A stretch of DNA of 64,000 nt from positions 248,001 to 312,000 of the forward strand of contig NZ_NOIG01000001.1 in NCBI RefSeq assembly GCF_002245625.1, read 5' to 3'. Positions 1 to 9,086 of this stretch are shown in pieces. The notes below the pieces were generated by a model. That model was not told the origin of the DNA. It did not search any database and saw nothing but the letters and a program-made list of their open reading frames with translations. Each line of letters starts with the position of its first letter. Position 1 is the first letter of the stretch. The translations under genes were made by a program, and so were the position numbers. Origin of the DNA: Acidovorax kalamii (GTDB taxonomy: Bacteria; Pseudomonadota; Gammaproteobacteria; Burkholderiales; Burkholderiaceae_C).

Positions 1-3000
1 CTGTATCTCGATTCTGCGCACCGCGCAGTCAAGCACGATGAGCCGGGCGGCGGCCAGGCGCTCAAACAGTGCTTCGCCCACGCCGATGGCGGCCGGCAGG
101 CCGAGTTCGGCAGCGCGGATCGCCATGTGCGAATTGGCGCCGCCGTACTGCGTGACCAGCCCGCCGATGCCGTGCGCGAACAACCAGTCATAGCCAGGGT
201 CGGCACGCGGGATGGCCACCACCTTGCCCTTCAACTCGACCGAGGTACTGGCTTCGCCATCGGCCAGCACGGCCACTTCGGCCGCGACCCTGCCTTGGCT
301 GACGAAATTGGGTTCGCTCGCAGGACGCTCGAAGCAGGTGAAATCGCCCGCCTCGGCTATCAGCGGCGGGAGCTCTATTGCCCGCGTCAGCTCGTGTTCG
401 GCCGCCCCTTCCTCGGCGCGTGCCGCAAGCCAGCCCGCCACGTCGGTAGGATGCGCGCCGACGCGCAACTTGTAGAGATCAGCGATATCCAGATGCGAGA
501 CGGCTTCGCGGTCCAGGCCGTAATGCGCCCCCGCGGACGCCAAGGCCGTCAAGCCGGCGCTGAGATTACGGCTGAACATGAACTTGGCGTACTCCCGGCC
601 TTCGATGGCACGGCGCAGAAAACGCTCGAAGGCATCGACATCAGGTTCGAGCCCATGCTGATGAAGCAGGGTCTCGATGCGCACACGCGCCTCGGGCGAC
701 CATGCATAAGGCTGCCCGGCCGACGCATGCGGCTTGATCATGGGCTCAAGATAGCGCTGTGGATCGTCTGCGTAGGCATCCGAGGTGATCTCGTAGGTGC
801 CGGGACGCAAATGGCCATAACGCGCAGTAAACGCATCGCGCCCCAGTGCACCGGCGTGCACGCGTGAGCCGTCGATCTCGAAGGCGCGGGTCACGGACGC
901 CAGCGAGGCCAGAAATGCGCTGGTGTCCTGACCCGTGGTCACGCCGACACGCTCGAGTGAACGCAGCAGGCTGACGGCCACAAAGGCGCTGCGCGCCAGA
1001 TGGGCAAATGGCAGGGTGCCGAAGCGGCGGCAATCCTCGAAAAGTTCGAAAGCCAGATCCAGCGGCGCCAAGCGCCGCTGCAGCAGCTGCTCATGGCGGC
1101 GGTCGAGCTCGGCGATCACGGCATAATCGGACTCGATACGCGCCATCCCCTGACGCGTCACCTCGCGCAGGGCCGAGCCCAGCGCAGCCATGTCGGCTGC
1201 CGAAAAGCCGGCCGGGCCCAGCCTTTCGCGGGCTCGCTCCTCGAAATCGAAAGTCAGGCAGGTGAAGGCCACTTCGAACTCGACCTTGTCGTGCAGTTCC
1301 GGACGCTGGGCCAGACGCTGCAGATAGTGCTCGACCAGCCGGGTCGCCAGCCCCTCGTCCAGAGCGGCTGGCACGAAGGAGTTAAAACTGGCGCGGATGT
1401 CCACATAAGGATGACCAGCGAAGTTCACGATGAGCGGGCAAGGACGCACGTCGCGATAGCCGTAATCAGCGCGCTGGGTGGCCCAGACCTCGTCGGTGAT
1501 AAGGTGCCGGTACAGCGACATGGCCAGGCGCCGCGGCTTGGTGCCGACGATCTCGGCTGGATTCCAGTCGCTCATGACGCCGAACAGCATGCGCTCACCT
1601 AGCAGGCGGCTGCCGCGTTCACGCGCACCGGCAAACCAGGCCGCGGCCTGCGCCAGCGCCGACTCGACGTGCTCGTCCGATACATTGGACAGGCCGTGCC
1701 GCACGGCGATGGGCCGCAGTTGCAGAACGTGCACAACACCATCGCGATCCAGAGCGAATTCGATGTCCAGTGAGGTGTGTCCCACCAGGTCTTCCAGCTC
1801 CGCGATGGCGTCGAGGACGGCCGCGATGCGCGGATCGAGCCGGTCCACGCCGGAGCGACAGCTGCGCTGGACAAACAGAGTGCGCAGCCTGCGGCCGTTG
1901 CCGGACGTGACGCTGTCGGTCCGTGAGCTGCTGTCATCGTAATTGATGACGTAGTACGGCGCACCATGGGTCAACGTGCGCGTAAAAGCAACGCCGCTGA
2001 GCAGCACGCCGCGAAGCATAGCCTGCACCAGCACCTGGTCCTGCGGATCGCCGCGGCCGTAACTGGCGATGACGCGGCCCACCGCCTCCGTGATGCGTGC
2101 CGTGTCCTGCGCCGGCACGTTGAGCACACTTTCGTAACCGCCAGCGTTGGAGGCTGCCCAACCATCCTCGGACTGCGCGCTGCTGCGCACCACGACGGAA
2201 GTCGCACCGAATTTCTGCTGGGTCGCCGCGATGACGGCGCCACCGTCGCGGCGCCAGTCGTCAGCGGTAAAGCATATCTGCTCGCCGATGCGGCTGGCCT
2301 GCACGAGAGGACGCAGCCGCTCCAGCGTCTCCGCCTTGGTGCCCAGCACGAAGCGCGCCAGATCCTGCGGTGCGTTCAGTTCGGCCCAGCGCCCCGGGTT
2401 CTCGACCATGCCGACGCTCAGGCCGCGCGACGCCAGCCGGCTGAAGAGGCTCGGCATGTCGCCGCGGCCGAAGTCGCTGTCGGCAAGCTCCCGTCCCAGC
2501 TCCTTGACCGCCATGACGGCGTGCGCCGAGAAACGGAACACACCGACCAGCTCACCGTCTGCGACGGCCGGATCAATCCGCCGCCCGAGTTCCATGCTTC
2601 CATCAGAATGCACGGATATCTTTTCCGCCCGCGCCAGATCCTCGGCTGAACGACCTTCGTAACGCACACGCCATTGCCGATCGATGCACAGCGCGATGTC
2701 GGTGGTGTCAGCTTCAAGCGCCGACACCACCTCTGGCGAAAACACGGTATCAGCGTAGCAAACGTAGGCTGCGCGCCCAGTATCCAGCGGCGCCGACAGC
2801 AGCGAGCCCACCGCGCCACTGCGCTTCCACTCCGGATTGACAGAAAAATAGATATTGGGATACCGCGCCACCACTTCTTCGAGCCGGTAGCCGCCCACGA
2901 AATGGAACTCGGCCTCGCCCAGTACGGCGAATGCGTCGAGCAACCAGTCCAGCACGCGACGACTGGTCCAGGGCGCCTCGACCAGTGCCGACGGACGCTC

Positions 3001-3060
3001 GCCCGAAAAAGGCTTGCCAGCACCTAGAATAATGACTTGAGGCTTGTTCAAAGCAGACAC
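1..3060 (-). CDS. Fused nucleotidyltransferase-like / glutamine-kinase-like (PEP-synthase fold) protein, 3' end off the window
   Basis: Open reading frame of 1020 codons from a GTG at 3060, without stop, running off the left edge. Residues ~7-250 look like a sugar-nucleotide-type nucleotidyltransferase: GAGKPFSG near the start and CYAD with a metal-type Asp at 104. The classical G-S-R loop and the PK pair are not conserved (ERPSAL instead). Residues ~260-455 are a PEP-synthase/PPDK ATP-grasp domain: VVVRSSAQSEDG (Arg292), GGYESVLNV, and the closing LDIEFALD and LQLRPI motifs. YGHLRPGTYEI lies near 747-757. A swivelling phosphohistidine domain carries YGGANSHM with His978. Without the first ~240 residues, length and His position fit Cj1418, the L-glutamine kinase of Campylobacter phosphoramidate synthesis (from memory). 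It starts 10 nt after the WbpE-like gene, so it is probably the last gene seen of the polysaccharide operon. Function is inferred; a simpler PEP-synthase-like role is possible. Confidence 0.75.
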   Translation of the reverse strand, partial: MSALNKPQVIILGAGKPFSGERPSALVEAPWTSRRVLDWLLDAFAVLGEAEFHFVGGYRLEEVVARYPNIYFSVNPEWKRSGAVGSLLSAPLDTGRAAYVCYADTVFSPEVVSALEADTTDIALCIDRQWRVRYEGRSAEDLARAEKISVHSDGSMELGRRIDPAVADGELVGVFRFSAHAVMAVKELGRELADSDFGRGDMPSLFSRLASRGLSVGMVENPGRWAELNAPQDLARFVLGTKAETLERLRPLVQASRIGEQICFTADDWRRDGGAVIAATQQKFGATSVVVRSSAQSEDGWAASNAGGYESVLNVPAQDTARITEAVGRVIASYGRGDPQDQVLVQAMLRGVLLSGVAFTRTLTHGAPYYVINYDDSSSRTDSVTSGNGRRLRTLFVQRSCRSGVDRLDPRIAAVLDAIAELEDLVGHTSLDIEFALDRDGVVHVLQLRPIAVRHGLSNVSDEHVESALAQAAAWFAGARERGSRLLGERMLFGVMSDWNPAEIVGTKPRRLAMSLYRHLITDEVWATQRADYGYRDVRPCPLIVNFAGHPYVDIRASFNSFVPAALDEGLATRLVEHYLQRLAQRPELHDKVEFEVAFTCLTFDFEERARERLGPAGFSAADMAALGSALREVTRQGMARIESDYAVIAELDRRHEQLLQRRLAPLDLAFELFEDCRRFGTLPFAHLARSAFVAVSLLRSLERVGVTTGQDTSAFLASLASVTRAFEIDGSRVHAGALGRDAFTARYGHLRPGTYEITSDAYADDPQRYLEPMIKPHASAGQPYAWSPEARVRIETLLHQHGLEPDVDAFERFLRRAIEGREYAKFMFSRNLSAGLTALASAGAHYGLDREAVSHLDIADLYKLRVGAHPTDVAGWLAARAEEGAAEHELTRAIELPPLIAEAGDFTCFERPASEPNFVSQGRVAAEVAVLADGEASTSVELKGKVVAIPRADPGYDWLFAHGIGGLVTQYGGANSHMAIRAAELGLPAAIGVGEALFERLAAARLIVLDCAVRRIEIQ

Positions 3061-3070
3061 TCGACCCCCA

Positions 3071-4162
3071 TCACGCCGCCTCAGCTTCCTTGAGCGCAGC
3101 GACCACCCGGGACTGGTCCGCCTCAGTCAGGTACGGGCTCATGGGCAGACTGAGTACCCGCTGCGCAACCGCATCCCCCACGGGCAACCGGGCTTGAGCA
3201 TCTGCCACGGCCGGCTGCCCGTTCAGAGGAATCGGGTAGTGCACGGCTGTCGGTACCCCGGCTTCGCCCAGATGCTTCTGCACGATATCGCGCTTGGTCA
3301 CTTGGATGGTGTATTGAGCCCAAGCACTAACGTTGTGGGACTCGATCACCGGTATGGTTTTCAGCCCAACCTCCCCTAGCAACCGGGCATAACGCGCGGT
3401 GACGTCCTGGCGTTGCGCAAGCTCCTCGTCCAGCACTGCCAACTTGGGCAACAGTATGGCGGCCTGCAGCGTGTCGAGGCGGCTGTTTACCCCAACGCGC
3501 ACGTGATGGTAGCGGCGATCCTGGCCGTGGCGTGCGATCTGACGCATGACCTTGGCCAGTTCGTCGTCGCTCGTAAAGATGGCGCCACCATCGCCGTAGC
3601 AACCCAACGGCTTGCTCGGAAAGAAGCTCGCACAGGCGATGGTGCTGAGGTTGCAGCTCTTGCGCCCCTTGTAGCTGGCACCGAAACTCTGCGCAGCATC
3701 TTCAATGACAGGGATGCCGTGGCGCCCCGCGATGGCATTGATGGCGTCGAAATCAGCGCACTGGCCGTAGAGACTGACCGGGATGATGGCCTTGGTGCGT
3801 GGCGTGATAGCGGCTTCGAGCAAGGCCGGATCGAGGTTGTAGGTGCGAGCGTCAATGTCCACGTACACCGGCTTGGCGCGCAGCAGCGCCACGGTCTCGG
3901 CGGTGGCGATGTAGGTGAAGCCCGGGGTGATGACTTCGTCACCCGGCCCCACGCCCAGCACCATCAGCGCAATCTGCAACGCATCCGTTCCGTTGGCCAC
4001 GCTGATGCAGTACTTGGCACCCGTGTAGGCGACCAGCTTTTCCTCCAGCTCGGCCACTTCAGGGCCAAGGATGAACTGGCCATGTTCCATCACGCGCTGG
4101 ACCGCTGCGTCGATCTGAGGCTTGAGCCGCTGGTACTGGCTCTTGAGGTCAATGAATTCCAT
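3071..4162 (-). CDS. wbpE: DegT/DnrJ/EryC1-family UDP-3-oxo-sugar aminotransferase (WbpE-like)
   Basis: PLP-dependent sugar aminotransferase of 363 aa, the usual length. The PLP lysine is Lys184 in FFPSKPLGCYGDGGA, preceded by IEDAAQSFGA (PLP-binding Asp); NGTDAL near 57-62 holds the phosphate. The sequence around the lysine resembles WbpE of Pseudomonas aeruginosa, which uses glutamate to aminate C3 of UDP-2-acetamido-3-oxo-glucuronate. The neighbours WbpD (N-acetyltransferase) and WbpB (C3 oxidase) lie directly upstream on the same strand, so the pathway context agrees. ATG start; 18 nt separate it from the WbpD stop and 10 nt from the next gene. Cytoplasmic. Exact substrate is inferred from context. 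Confidence 0.85.
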   Translation of the reverse strand: MEFIDLKSQYQRLKPQIDAAVQRVMEHGQFILGPEVAELEEKLVAYTGAKYCISVANGTDALQIALMVLGVGPGDEVITPGFTYIATAETVALLRAKPVYVDIDARTYNLDPALLEAAITPRTKAIIPVSLYGQCADFDAINAIAGRHGIPVIEDAAQSFGASYKGRKSCNLSTIACASFFPSKPLGCYGDGGAIFTSDDELAKVMRQIARHGQDRRYHHVRVGVNSRLDTLQAAILLPKLAVLDEELAQRQDVTARYARLLGEVGLKTIPVIESHNVSAWAQYTIQVTKRDIVQKHLGEAGVPTAVHYPIPLNGQPAVADAQARLPVGDAVAQRVLSLPMSPYLTEADQSRVVAALKEAEAA

Positions 4163-4180
4163 GAGGTCCCTGTTCTGTTT

Positions 4181-4768
4181 TCAGCCCACGAGACGGCAGC
4201 GGCCGTCGCGCAGCTCGTAGCGCTTACCCGTCTGCTCGCAGACAGTCTCGGCATTTCCGTTCAGTGGCAGGTTCAGCCGTTCGCCGTGCTGGCTCATCCA
4301 GCCGATCTGGCGCGCAGGCACGCCCACCATCAGGGCGTAATCAGGCACATCGTAGTTGACCACGGCGCCCGCACCAACAAAGGCGTATTCGCCGACCGTC
4401 ACACCGCAGACGATGGTGGAATTGGCACCCAACGTCACGCCGCGCCGGATCAGGGTACGCCGGTACTCATCCTTGCGGATGACTGCGCTGCGCGGGTTGT
4501 AGACGTTGGTAAACACCATGCTGGGACCGCAGAACACGTCGTCCTCCAGCGTGACGGCGTCGTAGACGCTGACGTTGTTCTGGACCTTGACGTTGTTGCC
4601 AATGACCACGTCGTTGCCGACGAAAACGTTCTGGCCGAAGGAGCAGGCGCGGCCGATGCGCGCACCGGCACAGATATGCACCCAGTGCCAGATACGGCAG
4701 CCTTCGCCGATCTGCGCGCCTTCGTCGACGATGGCCGAGGGATGGACGGTGTAGTTCGCGCCCATCAC
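4181..4768 (-). CDS. wbpD: UDP-3-amino-sugar N-acetyltransferase, left-handed beta-helix (WbpD-like)
   Basis: A 195-aa hexapeptide-repeat acyltransferase. The protein is largely made of [LIV]-G-x4 turns (for example [20 protein letters not shown] and [10 protein letters not shown]), which fold as a left-handed beta-helix and bind acetyl-CoA. WbpD acetylates the C3 amine of UDP-2-acetamido-3-amino-2,3-dideoxyglucuronate made by WbpE. The start overlaps the stop of the upstream WbpB-like gene as ATGA (4765-4768), which indicates translational coupling; a second ATG follows immediately. The C-terminal ~35 residues leave the helix and contain a Cys ([12 protein letters not shown]). Function from family and operon context. 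Confidence 0.85.
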   Translation of the reverse strand: MMGANYTVHPSAIVDEGAQIGEGCRIWHWVHICAGARIGRACSFGQNVFVGNDVVIGNNVKVQNNVSVYDAVTLEDDVFCGPSMVFTNVYNPRSAVIRKDEYRRTLIRRGVTLGANSTIVCGVTVGEYAFVGAGAVVNYDVPDYALMVGVPARQIGWMSQHGERLNLPLNGNAETVCEQTGKRYELRDGRCRLVG

Positions 4769-5835
4769 AACTCCAGCGGCAGGCCCACGCGCACGCCGTC
4801 GCGCGCCGAGCGGTATGCCGCAATCAGCACCTCCAGCGATTTCAGGCCTTCGCGGCCGTCGACGTCGGCTTCGGCTTCGCCGCGCAAGGTCTTGATCACA
4901 TTGTCGTAGTACAAGGGGTGACCGAAGCCGTAGACACTGGTGGTCTCATAGCTGGCCGCCTTGATCTGTTCATCTTCGGGACGGCTGTCTGCGAATTGCC
5001 ACTCCTGGATTTCGTTGACGGCCACACCGCCCACGCGCACCGTACCTTGCTCACCCAGGATGGTGATGGAGCCCTCGAGGTTCTTGGGGTAGGTCAGCAT
5101 GGTGCAGTTGAGCGAGCCCAGGGCGCCGTTGCGCCAGCGCACGCTGAGCACGCCGCTGTCCTCGGCCTCGATGTCGCGCGCCAGCGTGGCCGTGTAGGCA
5201 TGCAGGGAGTCGATGGGGCCGATCAGCCACTCCAGCAGGTCCACGTAGTGGCTGGCCTGGTTCATGAAGGCGCCACCGTCGAGCTCCCAGGTGCCACGCC
5301 ACTTGGCTTGGTCGTAGTAACCCGCCTGAGGCCGCTGCCAGAAGACGTTGAGCGTCACCATGTAGATCTGGCCGAAGCGCTTCTGGCTCACGGCCCGCTT
5401 GAGCAGCTGCAACGTGGCGTTCTTACGGTTCTGCTTGACGACAAAGAGACGCACGCCGACCTCCTCGCAGGCGCGCACCATGCGCAGGCCGTCCTCCCAC
5501 TTGGTGGCCATGGGCTTCTCGCTGAGCACGTGGCGGCCGGTACGGGCCACCTCGATGGCCTGCTGCGGATGGATGCCGCTGGGCGTGGTCAGGATGACGC
5601 AGTCGGCCGTGGTCTTCTGCAGCAGGGCCGAGAGGCTGGCATGCCCGACGGCGCCCGTGGCCTGGACGGCGCGCTCCAGGGCTGCGGGATCGATGTCGCA
5701 GACATCCACCAGCTCGGCACGGTCGGCGTGCTGGCGGATGGAGTCGAAATGGTTCTTGGAGATGCGGCCGCAGCCCACGAGGGCGAAGCGGATCTTGCGG
5801 TCAGTGATCGAGGGGGGGCTCATGTTGGAACTCAC
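4765..5835 (-). CDS. wbpB: Gfo/Idh/MocA-family UDP-GlcNAcA 3-oxidase (WbpB-like)
   Basis: NAD-dependent oxidoreductase of 356 aa. The Rossmann motif [12 protein letters not shown] lies near residues 18-29, and the catalytic EKP motif is in [12 protein letters not shown]; the C-terminal GFO/IDH substrate domain carries [18 protein letters not shown]. In the Pseudomonas route WbpB oxidises C3 of UDP-N-acetylglucosaminuronate and recycles NADH using 2-oxoglutarate, with WbpE as partner. Two starts are possible: a GTG at 5835 that overlaps the upstream stop (GTGA), or an ATG at 5823. The GTG is listed because the whole cluster uses overlapping junctions. The downstream junction with the WbpD gene is ATGA. 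Confidence 0.85.
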   Translation of the reverse strand: MSSNMSPPSITDRKIRFALVGCGRISKNHFDSIRQHADRAELVDVCDIDPAALERAVQATGAVGHASLSALLQKTTADCVILTTPSGIHPQQAIEVARTGRHVLSEKPMATKWEDGLRMVRACEEVGVRLFVVKQNRKNATLQLLKRAVSQKRFGQIYMVTLNVFWQRPQAGYYDQAKWRGTWELDGGAFMNQASHYVDLLEWLIGPIDSLHAYTATLARDIEAEDSGVLSVRWRNGALGSLNCTMLTYPKNLEGSITILGEQGTVRVGGVAVNEIQEWQFADSRPEDEQIKAASYETTSVYGFGHPLYYDNVIKTLRGEAEADVDGREGLKSLEVLIAAYRSARDGVRVGLPLEL

Positions 5836-7127
5836 AATCGGAACACGGTAAAACCAAGGGCTTCGGCTGCATGACGGTCGTACAGACTCTTTACGTCAGC
5901 AAGCACTGGATTTTTACCACGGCATATTGCGCGAAGGTCTTGCAATTTGGCTTCTCGATACTCACTGTGGCCTACCGCGACAACCAGAGCGTCTACCGGA
6001 TGGGAGGTATCGATAGTGCCTAATTCCAACCCATACTCGTGTCTTACTTCTTCAGCATTGGCCCAGGCATCTGTCAAAACAACCTCAACTCCCCACTCCT
6101 TGAACTCACGCACCATATCCGCTACTTTACTGTTGCGGATGTCTGGACAATTTTCTTTGAAAGTGATTCCCATCACCCCCACTCTGCAACGCGGTACGTC
6201 TAGGCTGTTATGCAACATGAGCTTGATAGTATTGCGCGCAACATAGCGCGCCATGTTGTCGTTGATGCGGCGGCCCGCAAGAATAACTTGTGGATTGTAA
6301 CCCACCGACTCGGCCTTGTGCGTCAAATAATAAGGGTCTACTCCGATGCAATGCCCTCCTACCAAGCCTGGGCGAAAGGGCAGAAAATTCCATTTGCTAC
6401 CAGCGGCCTCTAAAACGTCCAGTGTGTCAATGTTGAGGCGTGAAAATATTACAGATAGCTCGTTGATGAGTGCGATATTTAAATCTCTTTGCGTATTTTC
6501 AATTACTTTTGCCGCCTCGGCAACCCTGATGGTGGGCGCTTGGTGGGTTCCTGCGCTTATTATGGAGAGATATAATTCATCGATTTCTTTGGCTGCTTCT
6601 GCAGTGCTTCCGCTCGTGATTTTTTTGATTTTCGTGAGTGTATTTATTTTGTCGCCTGGATTAATTCGCTCAGGGCTGTATCCACAAAAAAAATCTCGAT
6701 TAAATTGGAGTCCTGACGTTTTTTCTAGAATCGGAACGCAAATTTCCTCTGTTGCGCCGGGGAAAACGGTAGACTCATATATGACGATTGCACCCGGACT
6801 CATTTGGCGTCCCACTGTTTCGCTTGCTTTTTTAAGTGCGGAAAGGTCGGGGCGATTGGCTGAGTCAACTGGTGTTGGAACGGTAATGATAAATATTTGA
6901 TGGCCGCTTAGATCCTCTTCGCTGTCAGAGAATTGAAGATAGATGGATTGGTTTAGCTGTGATGGGGTCACTTCCAGCGTGTCATCCTGACCTTTTTTTA
7001 ATCTTTCAATGCGATGGGTGTTAATGTCGAAGCCCATTACATTTCTCTTTTTCCCGAATTCAATGGCAAGTGGTAATCCAACGTATCCGAGTCCTATGAT
7101 GGCAATTTTTTTGATTTCTTTGCTCAC
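5832..7127 (-). CDS. tviB: UDP-N-acetylhexosamine 6-dehydrogenase (TviB/WbpO type)
   Basis: Nucleotide-sugar dehydrogenase of 431 aa. It has an N-terminal NAD-binding domain (IAIIGLGYVGLPLAIEFG), a central domain, and the catalytic cysteine in GLVGGHCIGVDPYYL. The last motif is that of the TviB/WbpO branch (Vi antigen and O6 antigen) rather than the WbpA branch. It should make the UDP-N-acetylhexosaminuronate consumed by the WbpB-like enzyme. The 5' two-thirds (about 6400-7127) is clearly AT-rich, whereas the 3' part and the downstream genes are GC-rich, which suggests a recombinant or recently acquired segment. It overlaps the upstream gene by 4 nt and the downstream gene by GTGA. Confidence 0.87.
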   Translation of the reverse strand: MSKEIKKIAIIGLGYVGLPLAIEFGKKRNVMGFDINTHRIERLKKGQDDTLEVTPSQLNQSIYLQFSDSEEDLSGHQIFIITVPTPVDSANRPDLSALKKASETVGRQMSPGAIVIYESTVFPGATEEICVPILEKTSGLQFNRDFFCGYSPERINPGDKINTLTKIKKITSGSTAEAAKEIDELYLSIISAGTHQAPTIRVAEAAKVIENTQRDLNIALINELSVIFSRLNIDTLDVLEAAGSKWNFLPFRPGLVGGHCIGVDPYYLTHKAESVGYNPQVILAGRRINDNMARYVARNTIKLMLHNSLDVPRCRVGVMGITFKENCPDIRNSKVADMVREFKEWGVEVVLTDAWANAEEVRHEYGLELGTIDTSHPVDALVVAVGHSEYREAKLQDLRAICRGKNPVLADVKSLYDRHAAEALGFTVFRL

Positions 7128-9073
7128 TTTTTCTCGTCCTGATGATTTTGTTGTTGCGATGTGTAACCGGGAACCATTTTTTGTAGGATTTGTTTGATTT
7201 TATCTGTGTTGTTGGATCTTGCGGCTTCTTTGAGATCTAAAAGAAGGGGGGATAATTCATTCCAAGGTTTATATTCTTCTCGCGCACGAAGAATTCTGGG
7301 GTGTGCAGTGGGAAAGGGCTGATCGCTTATTAGTAGTTCTTCATATAGTTTTTCGCCGGGTCGTAAGCCGGTGAAAATTATCTCTATATCTCCACTTGGA
7401 TGCATTTTATCCTTGACTGTTAGTCCTGATAATGCCACCATTCGTCGAGCCAACTGCTCAATGCGAAGAGGCGCCCCCATATCGAGCAAAAACAGATCCC
7501 CGCCCTCTGCCATCGCGCCTGCTTTAAGTACCAATTGTGCTGCTTCGGAAATGGTCATGAAGTAGCGAGTCACCTCGGGATGGGTAACTGTTATTGGTCC
7601 TCCTGCAGAAATTTGCTGCCGGAATAATGGTATAACGCTACCGCTGGATCCCAAAACATTTCCAAAGCGGACGATTGAAAATCGCGTGGTACAACGCCAT
7701 GGCATTTGTTGCGCTGTCCTGGGGGTGCTAGCATTAAATGGCATTTGATCAGATGCTGAAATTGCCTGCAAAATTTGCTCGGCTACCCGCTTGCTAGCAC
7801 CCATAATGTTGGTGGGTCTTACGGCTTTATCTGTTGAGACAAGGACAAAATTTTTGATGTCGTTTTTGATTGCAAGATGCACCAAATTTAACGATCCGAA
7901 AACATTATTTAAAATTCCTTCGCCTGCATTGCTTTCCACCATTGGTACATGTTTATATGCGGCTGCGTGGTAAATTGAGTGGGGCTTGTGTGTGTGAAAG
8001 ACCGATTTCATGCGATCTTCGCTGCAGACGTTTGCTAGCAAGGGTATTAGCGTGCAGTTGTGTAATTTTTTTTTCTTTAGTTCAAGAAGTTCTTGGTGAA
8101 TGGTGTACAGGGCATATTCGCTATGGTCAATCAGAAGTAATGTATCGGGGTGTTCGAAAGTAATCTTTCGACAAAGTTCGCTGCCTATGCTTCCGCCCGC
8201 ACCAGTTACCATTACTATTTGGCCAATCAAGTGCGGTCCTATAAGGTCAGAGTCGGACGCGATGGGCTCACGACCTAGCAAATCCTCAATTCCCAACTCT
8301 TGGAAATCTGTTAAAGTCACACGGCCACTTGCCAAATCTGAAAGCCCAGGTAGGGTCCGAATGTGCACTGGTAGTTGCCGCACGCTTTCGATAATTTGAT
8401 GACGCCTTTTCCTGGTGACGCTAGGTATCGCCAGCAGGATATCGGTTACGCGTTGCTTGTAAACGAGGTCAGGCAGTTGTTTGGGTGCATAAACATGCAA
8501 TCCATTAATGCTGCGTCCTATTTTCTTAGGGTCATCATCAACAAAGCCTAACAATTGGCTCTGCGAGATTGCGGCAATGCCGGCTGCGGTTTGGGCACCT
8601 GCACTTCCTGCACCATAGATTAACAAGCGATGTGTTGGCCTTGCTGTGCCGTGGGTGAGCCATAACCATCCAAGCGCACGGCTGGCTCCCACCAACAGAA
8701 GAAAAATCAACGGTTGCAGTAAGCCGACACTGCGAGGAATATCATCCCAGCCCACGATAAAAAGAACGGTCATTAGCAGTGCACCGTACCAGGCAACAGC
8801 TTTTGCTGTGACTAGAAGTACTCTGATTCCGGTATAGCGAAAAATTGCACGATATAGCCCTCGGGTCACGAACAGGGGCAGTGCAAGCAAGGGGGCCATT
8901 GCGTAGACTAACCATTGCATTCCCTGAGGCGTATGCGGTGTATCTAGTCTTAGCGTAAAGGCGATCCACATAGCGAGTAAGCTCATGCAGAAATCTAGCG
9001 CAAGTACGAAAAGCTGTTTGGCGCGACGTGGCCACTTCAGGATGCCGCGCAAAAAGGTGCAAGAGGAGAGCAT
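7124..9073 (-). CDS. wbpM: Membrane-bound UDP-sugar 4,6-dehydratase, WbpM/CapD/FlaA1 family
   Basis: A 649-aa protein with about four hydrophobic segments in the first ~150 residues, a degenerate Rossmann region (LLIYGAGSAGAQ), and a C-terminal extended SDR domain. The SDR has VTGAGGSIGSELCRK and LVSTDKAVRPTNIMGASKR; the Met where most SDRs have Tyr is the WbpM hallmark. Family members convert UDP-GlcNAc to UDP-4-keto-6-deoxy-GlcNAc, feeding QuiNAc, FucNAc or bacillosamine routes. No strong Shine-Dalgarno precedes the ATG at 9073, and the gene is AT-rich relative to the window, a sign of transfer. It is the first minus-strand gene of the polysaccharide cluster inside this window. Confidence 0.87.
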   Translation of the reverse strand: MLSSCTFLRGILKWPRRAKQLFVLALDFCMSLLAMWIAFTLRLDTPHTPQGMQWLVYAMAPLLALPLFVTRGLYRAIFRYTGIRVLLVTAKAVAWYGALLMTVLFIVGWDDIPRSVGLLQPLIFLLLVGASRALGWLWLTHGTARPTHRLLIYGAGSAGAQTAAGIAAISQSQLLGFVDDDPKKIGRSINGLHVYAPKQLPDLVYKQRVTDILLAIPSVTRKRRHQIIESVRQLPVHIRTLPGLSDLASGRVTLTDFQELGIEDLLGREPIASDSDLIGPHLIGQIVMVTGAGGSIGSELCRKITFEHPDTLLLIDHSEYALYTIHQELLELKKKKLHNCTLIPLLANVCSEDRMKSVFHTHKPHSIYHAAAYKHVPMVESNAGEGILNNVFGSLNLVHLAIKNDIKNFVLVSTDKAVRPTNIMGASKRVAEQILQAISASDQMPFNASTPRTAQQMPWRCTTRFSIVRFGNVLGSSGSVIPLFRQQISAGGPITVTHPEVTRYFMTISEAAQLVLKAGAMAEGGDLFLLDMGAPLRIEQLARRMVALSGLTVKDKMHPSGDIEIIFTGLRPGEKLYEELLISDQPFPTAHPRILRAREEYKPWNELSPLLLDLKEAARSNNTDKIKQILQKMVPGYTSQQQNHQDEKK

Positions 9074-9086
9074 CTACTACTAATAT

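Noticed and set aside
2418..3023. 201-residue minus frame at the start of the polysaccharide gene
   Set aside because: It is a shadow of the 1020-codon frame starting at 3060, which carries the ATP-grasp and phosphohistidine motifs throughout.
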